From Bianquea renquensis (GTDB lineage: Bacteria; Bacillota; Clostridia; Lachnospirales; Bianqueaceae), in contig NZ_JACRSQ010000004.1 of NCBI RefSeq assembly GCF_014384895.1, positions 1-64,000 on the forward strand: a DNA stretch of 64,000 nt, written 5' to 3'. How positions within the stretch are numbered: position 1 is the stretch's first letter; every line of letters starts with the position of its first letter. The notes under the pieces were generated by a model that saw nothing but the letters and a program-made list of their open reading frames with translations, was not told the DNA's origin and ran no database searches. Both the position numbers and the translations under genes were made by a program. This document shows positions 8,622 to 17,259 of this stretch, piece by piece.

Positions 8622-9320
8622 ATGGAAATCGAGTTTGTTCAAATTTCTGAGCAACTCCCCTTCCCGGCTGAATTCATGCGATACCTCTCAGCGTCGAGGC
8701 AGCAGCGGATTCACCGATTTCGAAATGATAATGATAAGAAGCGAGGTCTGCTTGCAGAACTGCTGATTCAAAAATATGCCAGCCGGCTCTACAACATGGG
8801 GCGAAATGAGTATGAGATACAGACAACGGAATACGGGAAGCCTTATATTCCGGAACTGCCCGAGTACCATTTTAGCATATCCCATTCTGGCCTGTACGCC
8901 GCAATCGGTGTCAGTAAGGCGCCGATTGGCATTGATGTGGAGACCATCAGTCCCATTGATTTAGCTGTGGCGAAACGTTTTTTTGCTGGGGAAGAATACG
9001 CCTACGTCATGGAGCCTGAGTCCATTCCGAAGCGTTGGATACGATTCTACCGGATCTGGACACTGAAGGAGAGCTATGTCAAGGCGATGGGATGGGGAAT
9101 GTACCGTTCCTTTTCATCGTTTACTTTTCACTGCGACCGAGAGACCATTACATGTGAGGATCTAGAGGGCGAACAGGGCTTTCAATTTCGCAGCGAGCCC
9201 TTTGCCAAGACGTATCTCGTCTCCATCTGTCATCAGGAGAAGGCTATTTCCCGATATGTGGTGAAGGGCGAAGAAGAGTTCTACAAGAGTTGGATGGAAG
9301 AGGTCGGAAGCGTAAAGTGA
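8622..9320 (+). CDS. Sfp-type 4'-phosphopantetheinyl transferase
   Basis: The 232-residue protein has the Sfp-family motifs FSISHSG, PIGIDVE and FYRIWTLKESYVKAMG. It attaches phosphopantetheine from CoA to the conserved serine of carrier proteins. The window holds three stand-alone ACPs (22164, 54697, 57811), two PCPs and one KS-linked ACP that need this. The length equals that of Sfp. The start is the ATG at 8622, with GGAGG just before it; the upstream in-frame ATG at 8610 would include that site. Confidence 0.95.
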   Translation: MEIEFVQISEQLPFPAEFMRYLSASRQQRIHRFRNDNDKKRGLLAELLIQKYASRLYNMGRNEYEIQTTEYGKPYIPELPEYHFSISHSGLYAAIGVSKAPIGIDVETISPIDLAVAKRFFAGEEYAYVMEPESIPKRWIRFYRIWTLKESYVKAMGWGMYRSFSSFTFHCDRETITCEDLEGEQGFQFRSEPFAKTYLVSICHQEKAISRYVVKGEEEFYKSWMEEVGSVK

Positions 9321-9327
9321 GGACAGG

Positions 9328-10011
9328 ATGATTGGGATTATCTGTGCTATGGATGCGGAGTATGATGCGGTCAAAAAAGGATTTGACAGATTTCGCGAAT
9401 TTGTTCACGACGGATTTCGGTTTGCTGAGAGTGTCTCGCCTCGTATGGTGTTAGCCAGGTCTCAGGTGGGAAAAACAGCGGCGGCCGCCTGTGTGGAGGT
9501 CATGACGGCGCTATACCCGATGATCGATTTGCTTATCTCCACTGGAATTTCAGGGGCGTTGGCCCCGCAGATCCCCATTGGCAGTGTCATTATTGGGAAG
9601 AAAGTGCTGGAGTATGGGGAGGGGGCGAGTGTTCGATACCCACTCCATCCAATTGAAAAGCTGAATGCAGGGATCGAATCCTTTTGTGAACGGCAGGGAA
9701 TACCGGTGTTTTCGGGGACAGTTCTATCAAGCGACGCACCTGTATTCGATGCTTCATTTAAGAGGCAACTCTATCAAGAGTTTAAGGCGATCAGCGTGGA
9801 GATGGAAAGCGCGGGTATCTGCGCTGAATGCTGGAAGCGTGGCATTCGTGTATCAGTCGTGAAGGTGATCAGTGATTTTGCGGAGCCCTGTGTAAGCCGG
9901 CAGTTGCGAAGTGGATTCATCAGGGCCTTCGATGCGCTTACGGAATTATTTTCCAATCTTATAAAGGAGGAGTGGTATGGGAAAGTGGGTTGCCGTCATA
10001 GCGATTCTTAG
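9328..10011 (+). CDS. 5'-methylthioadenosine/S-adenosylhomocysteine nucleosidase
   Basis: The 227-residue protein has the MTAN family signatures GIICAMDAEYDAV, STGISGAL, SVEMESAGICAEC and VISDFA. It splits adenine from SAH, MTA and, as known for the family, 5'-deoxyadenosine. The last two products inhibit or accumulate from methyltransferases and radical SAM enzymes, so its presence beside so many of them makes metabolic sense. With metK at 51548 it forms a SAM supply and clean-up pair. It follows the PPTase by seven bases. The last 35 bases overlap the start of the next gene. Confidence 0.92.
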   Translation: MIGIICAMDAEYDAVKKGFDRFREFVHDGFRFAESVSPRMVLARSQVGKTAAAACVEVMTALYPMIDLLISTGISGALAPQIPIGSVIIGKKVLEYGEGASVRYPLHPIEKLNAGIESFCERQGIPVFSGTVLSSDAPVFDASFKRQLYQEFKAISVEMESAGICAECWKRGIRVSVVKVISDFAEPCVSRQLRSGFIRAFDALTELFSNLIKEEWYGKVGCRHSDS

Positions 10012-13000
10012 TATCGCCCTAAGTTTTCCGTTCAAAACCTTTGGGCTTGAGGAGGAGCCAGTATATGAAGAGGCACTAGCGGATATCGTGGAAACGGCCA
10101 TGGAGAAGACGGCTACACCTGGCGTGTCGATTGCCATTGTAACAGAGGATGGGATTTCATCGTATGCTTACGGCTACGCGGACCGTGAGCAAAGCAATCC
10201 TGTTACGCCCAGTACTGCATTTGAGATCGGTTCCATGAGCAAGGCCTTTACCGCATTGGGAATCTTATACCTGGAGCAGGAGGGAAAGCTGAGTTTAACT
10301 GATGATCTGAGACAATATATTCCGTGGCTGTCTCTGCGCTATGAGGGGCAATATAAAGGGAGTGTTATCGAGGGTGATGTACCGGTTACCATTGCAAACG
10401 CACTGTATCAGACAACGGGGATCCCTTTTGAAAGCATTGGGGAGCTACCTGAAGGTACTTCCGATCATGCGCTGGAGGATACAGTTCGCACTTTAATCGG
10501 GACAGAGCTGGACTTCTATCCTGGAACCAGGTATTCCTACGCCACGATTAACTATGATATTCTGGGTTTCATAATTGAAATCGTATCAGGGGAGTCATAT
10601 GAAGCCTTCCTAGAGAAGACAATCCTGTCCCCCTTAGGATTGACTCATACCTATGCCAGATTTGGATCGATGCAGGAAAATTCGGAGCTGGCAGTGGGCT
10701 ACAAGCGGGAAGGGTTGTCGGCAAAGCGATACGATGCGCCGTCTTACCGCGGCAATACACCGGCGGGATATATTGTGTCTACGGCGGAGGACATGGCGCG
10801 GTGGATGCAGATCCAGATGGGCATGATTCAGGTGGAAGAACCATATGCCAGCCTAATTGAGAAATCCCACATGGGCAATGCCAGCGTCGCTTCCACAGAT
10901 GGATATCTATATGGAGCAGGTTGGAGCGTTCAGATCCGCGGCGAGGAGATCAATCATGGAGGGAGCAATCCAAACTTTTCTTCCATGCTCTCCATGGACT
11001 TTGAGCTGGGGATGGGGATCTGTGTCCTGACGAATCTCAACTCGAACGCTGGCGATTATATTACAAAAAATTTTTGGAATGCTCTCTATGGGAGGGAGTC
11101 CAGCAAGTTTAAACCAGATGTGTATCAGATGGTTGATACGGTGTTCACCTTAGTCTTTTTTGCAGGCGTTTTGCTATCCTTCGTCTTTTTTGTGCTGCTC
11201 ATTATCGCTGCCTGGGACATAGTTAGAAAGAGGAGAAAGCGCGACCTGTTTACAAAGGGGAAAATCGCCAGTTTTCTCCTTTCCATTGTCATGCTCATTT
11301 TTCTCTGCTTTTGTGTCTATTATATCCCCAATGTGATCTTGGCAAGGCTGCCATGGAAAGCTGTTGCGGTGTGGGGCTCCTCGTATATAGAGCGGGGATG
11401 CCAGATTGGCTGTGTGGCTGGAATTCTATTCTTTCTATACGTTCAAGTCACGTTTTGTTTTCCCAAGCCAAAGGAGAAAAACTATATCACCTTGATCCCA
11501 CTGTCCGTCCTCAATGGGTTGTGCAGCGCCCTTATCATCTTTACGATCAATGAATCCTTCAATCGGAATCTGGAATACTCCCGTGAACTGCTAGTCTATT
11601 TTCTCTTTTCCCTGATCTTTTTCGTCTATACGACGAGGTTAGCCCAGGGACGTCTCATTGCCATGACCAACGAGGTTGTCTACGAAAAGCGGATCCACCT
11701 GATCGAGAAAATCTTGCAATCTTCCTATGAGACCATCGAAAAAATCGGAGCGTCCAGAATTTATACCAGTCTCAACAATGACACGGAAGCGATTTCCAAA
11801 ATTCCAGGCATGATCGTAGGAGTCGCGTCGAATCTGATTACGATGATCTTCTGTCTTGGGTACCTGCTGTCCAACAGTCTCGCGGCGTTCCTTGCCTCCG
11901 TGGGTGTTGTTCTCGTGAACTGTGGAATCAGCTTTCTCACAAGTCAGATTGCAAAGCGATATTGGGAAAAAAATCGAGACGTCCAAGACACGTATTTTCG
12001 TCAGATGACGGATCTAGTCCAGGGATTCAAAGAATTATTGCTCAATTGGAAACGGAAAATGGCCTTTTGGTCTGAAATGAAAACATACTCCAGGCTATCG
12101 GCAGACCTCTCCAAAACAGCATCCATCAAGTTTCTAAACTTTCAACTCTATAATACGCTGATGTACAACATAATTTTTGGCGTTGTCGTGTTTCTTTTTC
12201 CAATTTTTATAATCGGCATCCAGACGAACGATCTGCGAGAGACCTTGTTCATGGTGTTTTACCTGATTGGCCCTTTTGGTTCACTTATGAACACGATACC
12301 GGCCATTACGCAGGTCAGAGTCAACATCGACCGGATTCGAGAGTTGTCGGAACAGCTTGATGCGGAGGGGCAAACGCTCAGGACCGTTGAATCAGGCGCA
12401 TTGCCACAGCTGGAAGTACCAGGAGAACTCAGTCTGCACGATGTGGTATATGAGTATGAGAACCATGATAATCAAAGGGAACGCATTGAATTTTCATTAG
12501 GTCCTGTCAATATACAGTTTGCACGCGGAGAGATCCATTTCATTACTGGAGGAAACGGCAGTGGAAAGTCAACGCTGGCAAAGCTTTTGACAGGCTTGTA
12601 TACACCTACATCTGGAAAGATCTGTCTAGATTCCGTTCCATGTGGAAATGCGGAATTGAATCAACTGTTTTCCGCAGTCTACAGTGATTTTTATCTCTTT
12701 CCCAAGCTATATGGAATTGACCTGGAACAAAAGCGCGATGAGGTTTTGGCCTGGCTCAAGACGATGAAAATCGACCAACGGATTCATATCGAACCCGACG
12801 GTACCATTAACGCATCTGAGCTCTCTACTGGCCAAAAGAAGCGGTTGGCCTTTGTCTTATCCTGTCTGGATGAGAAGCCCTTCCTTTTATTTGATGAGTG
12901 GGCGGCAGAACAAGACCCGGAATTCCGGCAGTATTTTTATACGGAGCTGTTGCCTGGACTAAAAGAGAGAGGAAAGGGTGTGATTGTGATTACCCATGAC

Positions 13001-13066
13001 GACCGATATTTCCATCTGGCGGATCACATCGTCAAGCTGGAGAGGGGAGAGGTGATGGCATCGTGA
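9977..13066 (+). CDS. ClbP-like serine peptidase fused to a cyclic-peptide-type ABC exporter
   Basis: This is a 1029-residue fusion. Residues 1-23 form a signal or anchor segment. Residues about 28-370 are a beta-lactamase-fold serine hydrolase with S86-M-S-K89 (SxxK), Tyr188 in RYSYATINYDILG and NHGGSNPNFSS. Several membrane helices follow (about 385-610 and 670-800). An ATPase ends the protein, with Walker A GGNGSGKST, signature ELSTGQKKRLAF and Walker B FLLFDEWA. Family knowledge: ClbP, ZmaM and XcnG remove an N-acyl-D-Asn cap outside the cytoplasm, and some relatives carry an ABC exporter domain. Inference: it exports the product and cleaves the cap laid down by the Asn-epimerising synthetase at 38491. 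AGGAGGAG precedes the ATG at 9977. Confidence 0.88.
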   Translation: MGKWVAVIAILSIALSFPFKTFGLEEEPVYEEALADIVETAMEKTATPGVSIAIVTEDGISSYAYGYADREQSNPVTPSTAFEIGSMSKAFTALGILYLEQEGKLSLTDDLRQYIPWLSLRYEGQYKGSVIEGDVPVTIANALYQTTGIPFESIGELPEGTSDHALEDTVRTLIGTELDFYPGTRYSYATINYDILGFIIEIVSGESYEAFLEKTILSPLGLTHTYARFGSMQENSELAVGYKREGLSAKRYDAPSYRGNTPAGYIVSTAEDMARWMQIQMGMIQVEEPYASLIEKSHMGNASVASTDGYLYGAGWSVQIRGEEINHGGSNPNFSSMLSMDFELGMGICVLTNLNSNAGDYITKNFWNALYGRESSKFKPDVYQMVDTVFTLVFFAGVLLSFVFFVLLIIAAWDIVRKRRKRDLFTKGKIASFLLSIVMLIFLCFCVYYIPNVILARLPWKAVAVWGSSYIERGCQIGCVAGILFFLYVQVTFCFPKPKEKNYITLIPLSVLNGLCSALIIFTINESFNRNLEYSRELLVYFLFSLIFFVYTTRLAQGRLIAMTNEVVYEKRIHLIEKILQSSYETIEKIGASRIYTSLNNDTEAISKIPGMIVGVASNLITMIFCLGYLLSNSLAAFLASVGVVLVNCGISFLTSQIAKRYWEKNRDVQDTYFRQMTDLVQGFKELLLNWKRKMAFWSEMKTYSRLSADLSKTASIKFLNFQLYNTLMYNIIFGVVVFLFPIFIIGIQTNDLRETLFMVFYLIGPFGSLMNTIPAITQVRVNIDRIRELSEQLDAEGQTLRTVESGALPQLEVPGELSLHDVVYEYENHDNQRERIEFSLGPVNIQFARGEIHFITGGNGSGKSTLAKLLTGLYTPTSGKICLDSVPCGNAELNQLFSAVYSDFYLFPKLYGIDLEQKRDEVLAWLKTMKIDQRIHIEPDGTINASELSTGQKKRLAFVLSCLDEKPFLLFDEWAAEQDPEFRQYFYTELLPGLKERGKGVIVITHDDRYFHLADHIVKLERGEVMAS

Positions 13067-13433
13067 AGTTGTTTCCACTTTCAAACGCGCAGACTCGAAT
13101 TTGGTATATGCAAACATGATATCCAGAATCATCGCTATTTACGCCGGATTGTGTAGCGCTACAAGAGGAAGCGCTGGAGGGAGAAAGAAAGACAGTTCTG
13201 TTGGATCAAGACTTTCGAGGTCGAATCGAGACTTTTTTACAGAACTGGAAAGTGTCCATGAACATGTTATTTGTATGTGTTTATATCCTGTATCAGTATA
13301 AAATCAGTGGAATTGCGGCGTCTCCTATTGGCATCCCCTTTCTCGGTAGAACAGGAAGACGGGAGCGGCAGACCTTTGGTACCTTTACCAATCCAATGCC
13401 TTTTTGCTATACTGTAAACGCAAATGAAAATTC
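13063..13433 (+). pseudogene. Remnant of an NRPS condensation domain
   Basis: A GTG at 13063 overlaps the exporter stop and opens KLFPLSNAQTRIWYMQ, the usual start of a condensation domain, but hits TGA after a few codons. In another frame at about 13201-13430 the text continues as DFRGRIETFLQNWKVSMNML and IGIPFLGRTGRRERQTFG. That matches IGIPMLGRYGYMERKIFG in the synthetase at 38491. A large middle part, including the HHxxxDG site, is missing. It appears to be the dead start of a synthetase that once followed the peptidase-exporter gene directly. Confidence 0.75.
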
Positions 13434-13800
13434 GGATTGGATCTGAAAGATACAGATATTTCTATGCTTGGTCAGGCGAGGAGAGTTAATGTGCAAAAAA
13501 AATACCATCATTGTCGGTGCTGGATGAATGCACTCGAAATGGAAGTCTTTTTGAATGATCTTAAGGTGACGAGAGGACTGGTGCTAAGATTGTACTTAAA
13601 GCACTCGAAGAATCTATCAGGCGGATTCGTCAAATGCAGGTGTAGATGGATTGGTAACCATTAAAGAAATTAAAGATAACGGCAGCGCAACTTTTGGATT
13701 TGATGCTTATAATGAAAAGTTTACTGACATGAATTGCAGGCATCGTTGATCCCGCCAAGGCAGTTGGGCGGCATGTAATAAAAGAAACAATTACAAGATA
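13434..13800 (+). pseudogene. Remnant of a second groEL gene, C-terminal part
   Basis: Starting at 13434 the reading is GLDLKDTDISMLGQARRVNV, then a frameshift in a run of A, then NTIIVGAG. After a deletion it continues as AKIVLKALEESIRRI, NAGVDGLVTIKEIKDN, TFGFDAYNEKFTDM and GIVDPAKAVGRHV. All are GroEL segments in the right order. The sequence is AT-richer and clearly different from the intact groEL at 6053, so it is not a recent copy. It is fused directly to the dead condensation domain. Confidence 0.8.
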
Positions 13801-13889
13801 ATTATATGATTTAATCTACGTTTCGACGAGTTAAAAAACAGTAATTTGAAATAGCTTCAAAATGATTGACTTTCACCCTCTTGAAAGCC

Positions 13890-13911
13890 AAATGGCGAAG
13901 CTATGCCATTT
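13890..13911 (+). promoter_or_regulatory. Hairpin in the leader of the LoaP-like gene
   Basis: AAATGGC (13890-13896) and GCCATTT (13905-13911) form a 7-base stem with an 8-base loop, ending just before the GGGGG that serves the next start. LoaP proteins are known to recognise hairpins in leader RNA of their target operons, so this is a candidate site. A chance hairpin is possible. No strong promoter is evident in 13801-13928. Confidence 0.35.
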
Positions 13912-13928
13912 TACAAATGGGGGTCAGT

Positions 13929-14483
13929 ATGGGATGGCATGTCATATTTGTTGAATATGGGAAGGAAGATAATGTGTGCATGCAGATGTCATATCTCTTG
14001 AAACATATAAACTACACTGATTATGAACTCCTTGTACCAAAGCGAAAGTTAAAGGAAAAACGTAAAGGGTTGTTTGTTGAAATTATTAAAACAATGTTTC
14101 CTGGATATGTTTTAATCAAAACAAATAATGCATGGGATATTTTTAATAAAACAAGGCATCTGGACAGCATATACAAATTTCTGCATAGTAATAGCGAAAT
14201 GCAGGAAATCAGATTGGAAGAAATAGCAAATATCGTTTATATGTTGGATGAAGAGGGAGTTATTGGCATCTCTGATATATATGTGGAAAATGATAGGATC
14301 ATCGTTACAAAGGGTCCGCTTATGAATTATGACGGTCTCGTTAAAAAGGTGGATCGCAGAAACCATCGGGTAAAGGTATTATTTATGTTTAACGGCGAAA
14401 GTCATTTTATTGATATATCGGTAAATCTGATCGAAAAATTTCATCATACTTCAGCCAAAGAAATTCCGTTTTATACGAGTTAA
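13929..14483 (+). CDS. loaP: LoaP-like NusG paralogue (processive antiterminator)
   Basis: The 184-residue protein has a NusG N-terminal domain (MGWHVIFVEYGKED, then FPGYVLIKTNN) and a C-terminal KOW domain (GPLMNYDGLVKKVDRRNHR). NusG paralogues of the LoaP group in Firmicutes and Actinobacteria drive read-through of terminators in long biosynthetic operons. Its position at the head of a run of about 24 co-directional genes fits exactly. The ATG at 13929 is preceded by GGGGG; the frame extends upstream, but without a NusG-like sequence. Housekeeping NusG is less likely because no secE or rplK is adjacent. Confidence 0.85.
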   Translation: MGWHVIFVEYGKEDNVCMQMSYLLKHINYTDYELLVPKRKLKEKRKGLFVEIIKTMFPGYVLIKTNNAWDIFNKTRHLDSIYKFLHSNSEMQEIRLEEIANIVYMLDEEGVIGISDIYVENDRIIVTKGPLMNYDGLVKKVDRRNHRVKVLFMFNGESHFIDISVNLIEKFHHTSAKEIPFYTS

Positions 14484-14532
14484 TATTTTTTAGTGAACTT
14501 GAATCAATATTATAAAAGGAAATGATTATTAT

Positions 14533-15339
14533 ATGAATGAAATATATAGGATAAAAAGAGCTATTATTGAGAATATACTTTCTGATTTGGGAAGAATGCA
14601 GTATACAGAGGATGGACAAACACCGGAATATTCTTATGACGCTATTGAGTCGCCATATAAAATACTTCATTATAATGACTATGCTTTTAAGTCGGCAATG
14701 GGGAGACTGAGAGCGAATGAGACGGTGGATGATATTTTACAAATGCTCAAGAAAAAAGGATTAGTGGATAAGAATGCTGATTTTAATCGAGTGAAATTCC
14801 GGAAGCTATCACATAAAATTATTTATAATTTTTTGGTTCCATGGCTATCCTTTACGCCTGTTATGGAAAGATTGATTTATATGTTAACCTATGTAAAACA
14901 ACCTAAGAATGTTATGGCGATAGGTATAAGTTCGGGTTATACACTTGCATGGATTGGAAGTGCTTGTGATCTAAATCGTACAAGAATATACGGGGTTGAA
15001 AAGGATGGATTGATGCTGTCGATTGCGAAAGATAATTTCAGACGATATAAAATGGAACAAATAGAGCTGCATTGTGGAGACGGATTAGAATACCTAAATA
15101 AATTTCCCGATGAAATGTTTGATTTGATATTTATTGATACCAGAAAAAATATTGATATTTTGAAAACTGCAGAGAAAAAATTGGTAAAAAATGGTTGGTT
15201 AATGCAGCATAACGCCAGTGATATTCATATGGTGAAAGAAATCAAACAATTTTTGGATTTCGTGCGTGATGAAAAACATTTTTCCTATAGCGTTTTGTTT
15301 GATGTTGATATACGTGGTTTGGAATTGTCTGTAAAATAA
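14533..15339 (+). CDS. Class I SAM-dependent methyltransferase (O-methyltransferase-like)
   Basis: The 268-residue protein has the SAM-binding motif VMAIGISSGYTLAWIG near residue 135, an acidic residue in YGVEKDGLMLSIAKD, and the DLIFIDTRK segment near 198. This order resembles caffeoyl-CoA-type O-methyltransferases. The first 110 residues are helical and unlike the common family, perhaps binding a carrier-protein-bound substrate. AAAGGAAATG lies before the ATG. It is the first structural gene after loaP. Confidence 0.75.
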   Translation: MNEIYRIKRAIIENILSDLGRMQYTEDGQTPEYSYDAIESPYKILHYNDYAFKSAMGRLRANETVDDILQMLKKKGLVDKNADFNRVKFRKLSHKIIYNFLVPWLSFTPVMERLIYMLTYVKQPKNVMAIGISSGYTLAWIGSACDLNRTRIYGVEKDGLMLSIAKDNFRRYKMEQIELHCGDGLEYLNKFPDEMFDLIFIDTRKNIDILKTAEKKLVKNGWLMQHNASDIHMVKEIKQFLDFVRDEKHFSYSVLFDVDIRGLELSVK

Positions 15340-15359
15340 AAAGTATAAATGGTGGTCAA

Positions 15360-17246
15360 ATGTTACATATAAAACTTGTAAATATGCCGTTTGCGGATGT
15401 TAATCTTTCTAATTTTGCACTAACACAATTAAAATCAACTATATGCAACCAATTTCAAGATCGTATTGAAGTTAATGTCGTATATGTTAACCATGCATTT
15501 GCTGCTTTCATAGGTTTGGAAAATTATCAAAACTTTAGTGGCAATAACAAAAAAAAGATTGGACTCGAAATAGATCATTATACAGATGGATTACGCGATT
15601 GGTTCTTTAAAAAAACTGCTTTTCCGAATGAATCCGATAATTATTATGAATACTTTGATAAAAATGAAGTGGAAGAAACTCACCGTCAATTTCTACTGAA
15701 TAAACGGGATTTAATGGATGGATTCCTCGATATGCAGATACAAGAACATGCGTTAGATAAGACAGATATTGTTGCATTTACGTCAATGTTTGAACAGCAA
15801 GTTGCCAATATAGCAATGGCGCGGAAAATCAAACAAAAAAACCCCAACGCAATTATTTTATTTGGTGGTGCAAATTGTGAATATTCTGCATATTTACCAT
15901 TATTAAAAATCGAGTGTATTGATTACTGTTGTTCGGGTTATGGAAACTTGTTATTTACAAGATTGGTTGAATGTTTTCTTGAAGGAAAACAAGATATGCT
16001 TTATCAGATTCCAGGACTTCATTCAAATTTGCTGCACCAACAAAGACGCAACGCCGGATTAAACGAGGAAGATTTCTATTATGGGGAAGAAGATGATATT
16101 ACTTTATCCCCAAGATTGGATTATAGTGATTTTTTTCAGTCATTTAAAAAATATTTTTCTGATACTAATCTAAAGCCTAGGCTATTTTTTGAGACGTCAA
16201 GAGGTTGTTATTGGGGCGAAAAAAACCAATGCTGCAGTTTTTGTGGAATTAATGGCGGAAAACCTGTATATAGAAAAATGGATAATGAAACAGCAATTCG
16301 ATATCTAAATGATTTACTTTCATATAAAGAAAATGATGTTTTTTGGGCAACTGACAGTGTTATGCCGCCGGAGTATCTTGATTTGGTTTTTCCATATTTA
16401 GACATATCGCCAAATCAACATTTTTTTTATGAGATTCGTGCTGATCTTAGTGACCAACAAATTGAAAAAATGGCGAGATATAATATCAATTTGGTTCAGG
16501 TGGGTATAGAGAGTTTTGATGACGAAACGCTTCAGTTAATGAAAAAGGGAACAACATCAGTAGATAATCTGAGGGTTTTGAAAAAATGTAGCGAAGAAGG
16601 AATTGGCATTCTATGGAATTTGCTTGTAGGCACTCCAGGCGAGCCGGAATATGCTTATAAAAATCAATTTGATTTTATACCTTATATATATCATTTTAAC
16701 CCACCTAGCGGTGTTTGGGCTATCAGTTTTCAAAAAACAAGCGAATATGTTCACTATCCAGAAAAATATGGACTTATTTTGGAGCCTAATATAAATATCT
16801 TGGAAAAGATATACCCTTTTTCGAAGGAAGAATTAGGAAGCATGGCTTATTTTTATCGTTCTTTATCTTTTCAAAAGACGTTTTCATTCAAAAATTTAAA
16901 AGAAATTTATCAATTATCTCATCGTGTAGAAGAGTGGAAAAACGCATGGCTTAATAAAACTCCCCCTATGTTATACTTCTTAAATGAAAGATCAATTTTA
17001 GATTCAAGGAATAATATTTCCGGCATTATTGATATTACATTGTGTGAATATGACCTTTTACAAAGACTTGATCGACCAATGTCTTTGGCTGAACTTGATT
17101 TAAATGAAAAAAGTGAAGAAGCTTTAAAACAGTTGAAAGCAAAAAAATTAGTATACCAACCCGGGGATTGTTATTTTAGTTTAGTTATGAAAAGCGCTCC
17201 TAAATTGAGAACTGCGCTGATACCTGAGACAGTAAATCTGTTTTAA
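15360..17246 (+). CDS. Cobalamin-binding radical SAM enzyme, RiPP-maturase-like
   Basis: The 628-residue protein has a B12-binding-type N-terminal half (LFGGANCEYSAYLPL near 175) and a radical SAM core. The cluster motif SRGCYWGEKNQCCSFCG, near residue 280, and the following INGGKPVYRK closely resemble the family annotated as RiPP maturation radical SAM protein 1. In that family the spacing is normally CX7CX2C. Here an extra Cys gives CX8CX2C or CX7CX3C. The enzyme would use a [4Fe-4S] cluster and SAM for radical chemistry, often methylation. No precursor peptide gene is visible nearby, so the substrate is more likely a carrier-bound intermediate. Confidence 0.85.
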   Translation: MLHIKLVNMPFADVNLSNFALTQLKSTICNQFQDRIEVNVVYVNHAFAAFIGLENYQNFSGNNKKKIGLEIDHYTDGLRDWFFKKTAFPNESDNYYEYFDKNEVEETHRQFLLNKRDLMDGFLDMQIQEHALDKTDIVAFTSMFEQQVANIAMARKIKQKNPNAIILFGGANCEYSAYLPLLKIECIDYCCSGYGNLLFTRLVECFLEGKQDMLYQIPGLHSNLLHQQRRNAGLNEEDFYYGEEDDITLSPRLDYSDFFQSFKKYFSDTNLKPRLFFETSRGCYWGEKNQCCSFCGINGGKPVYRKMDNETAIRYLNDLLSYKENDVFWATDSVMPPEYLDLVFPYLDISPNQHFFYEIRADLSDQQIEKMARYNINLVQVGIESFDDETLQLMKKGTTSVDNLRVLKKCSEEGIGILWNLLVGTPGEPEYAYKNQFDFIPYIYHFNPPSGVWAISFQKTSEYVHYPEKYGLILEPNINILEKIYPFSKEELGSMAYFYRSLSFQKTFSFKNLKEIYQLSHRVEEWKNAWLNKTPPMLYFLNERSILDSRNNISGIIDITLCEYDLLQRLDRPMSLAELDLNEKSEEALKQLKAKKLVYQPGDCYFSLVMKSAPKLRTALIPETVNLF

Positions 17247-17259
17247 AAGAGGTGACTTT

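Noticed and set aside
8518..8766. Separate small gene overlapping the PPTase start
   Set aside because: It lies over the hairpin region, reads in a different frame and has no recognisable sequence. The PPTase frame is clearly the real one.
9977..11100. True beta-lactamase resistance enzyme
   Set aside because: The SxxK/Tyr/HGG pattern, membrane helices and fused ABC exporter fit the prodrug-peptidase group better than a secreted class C beta-lactamase.
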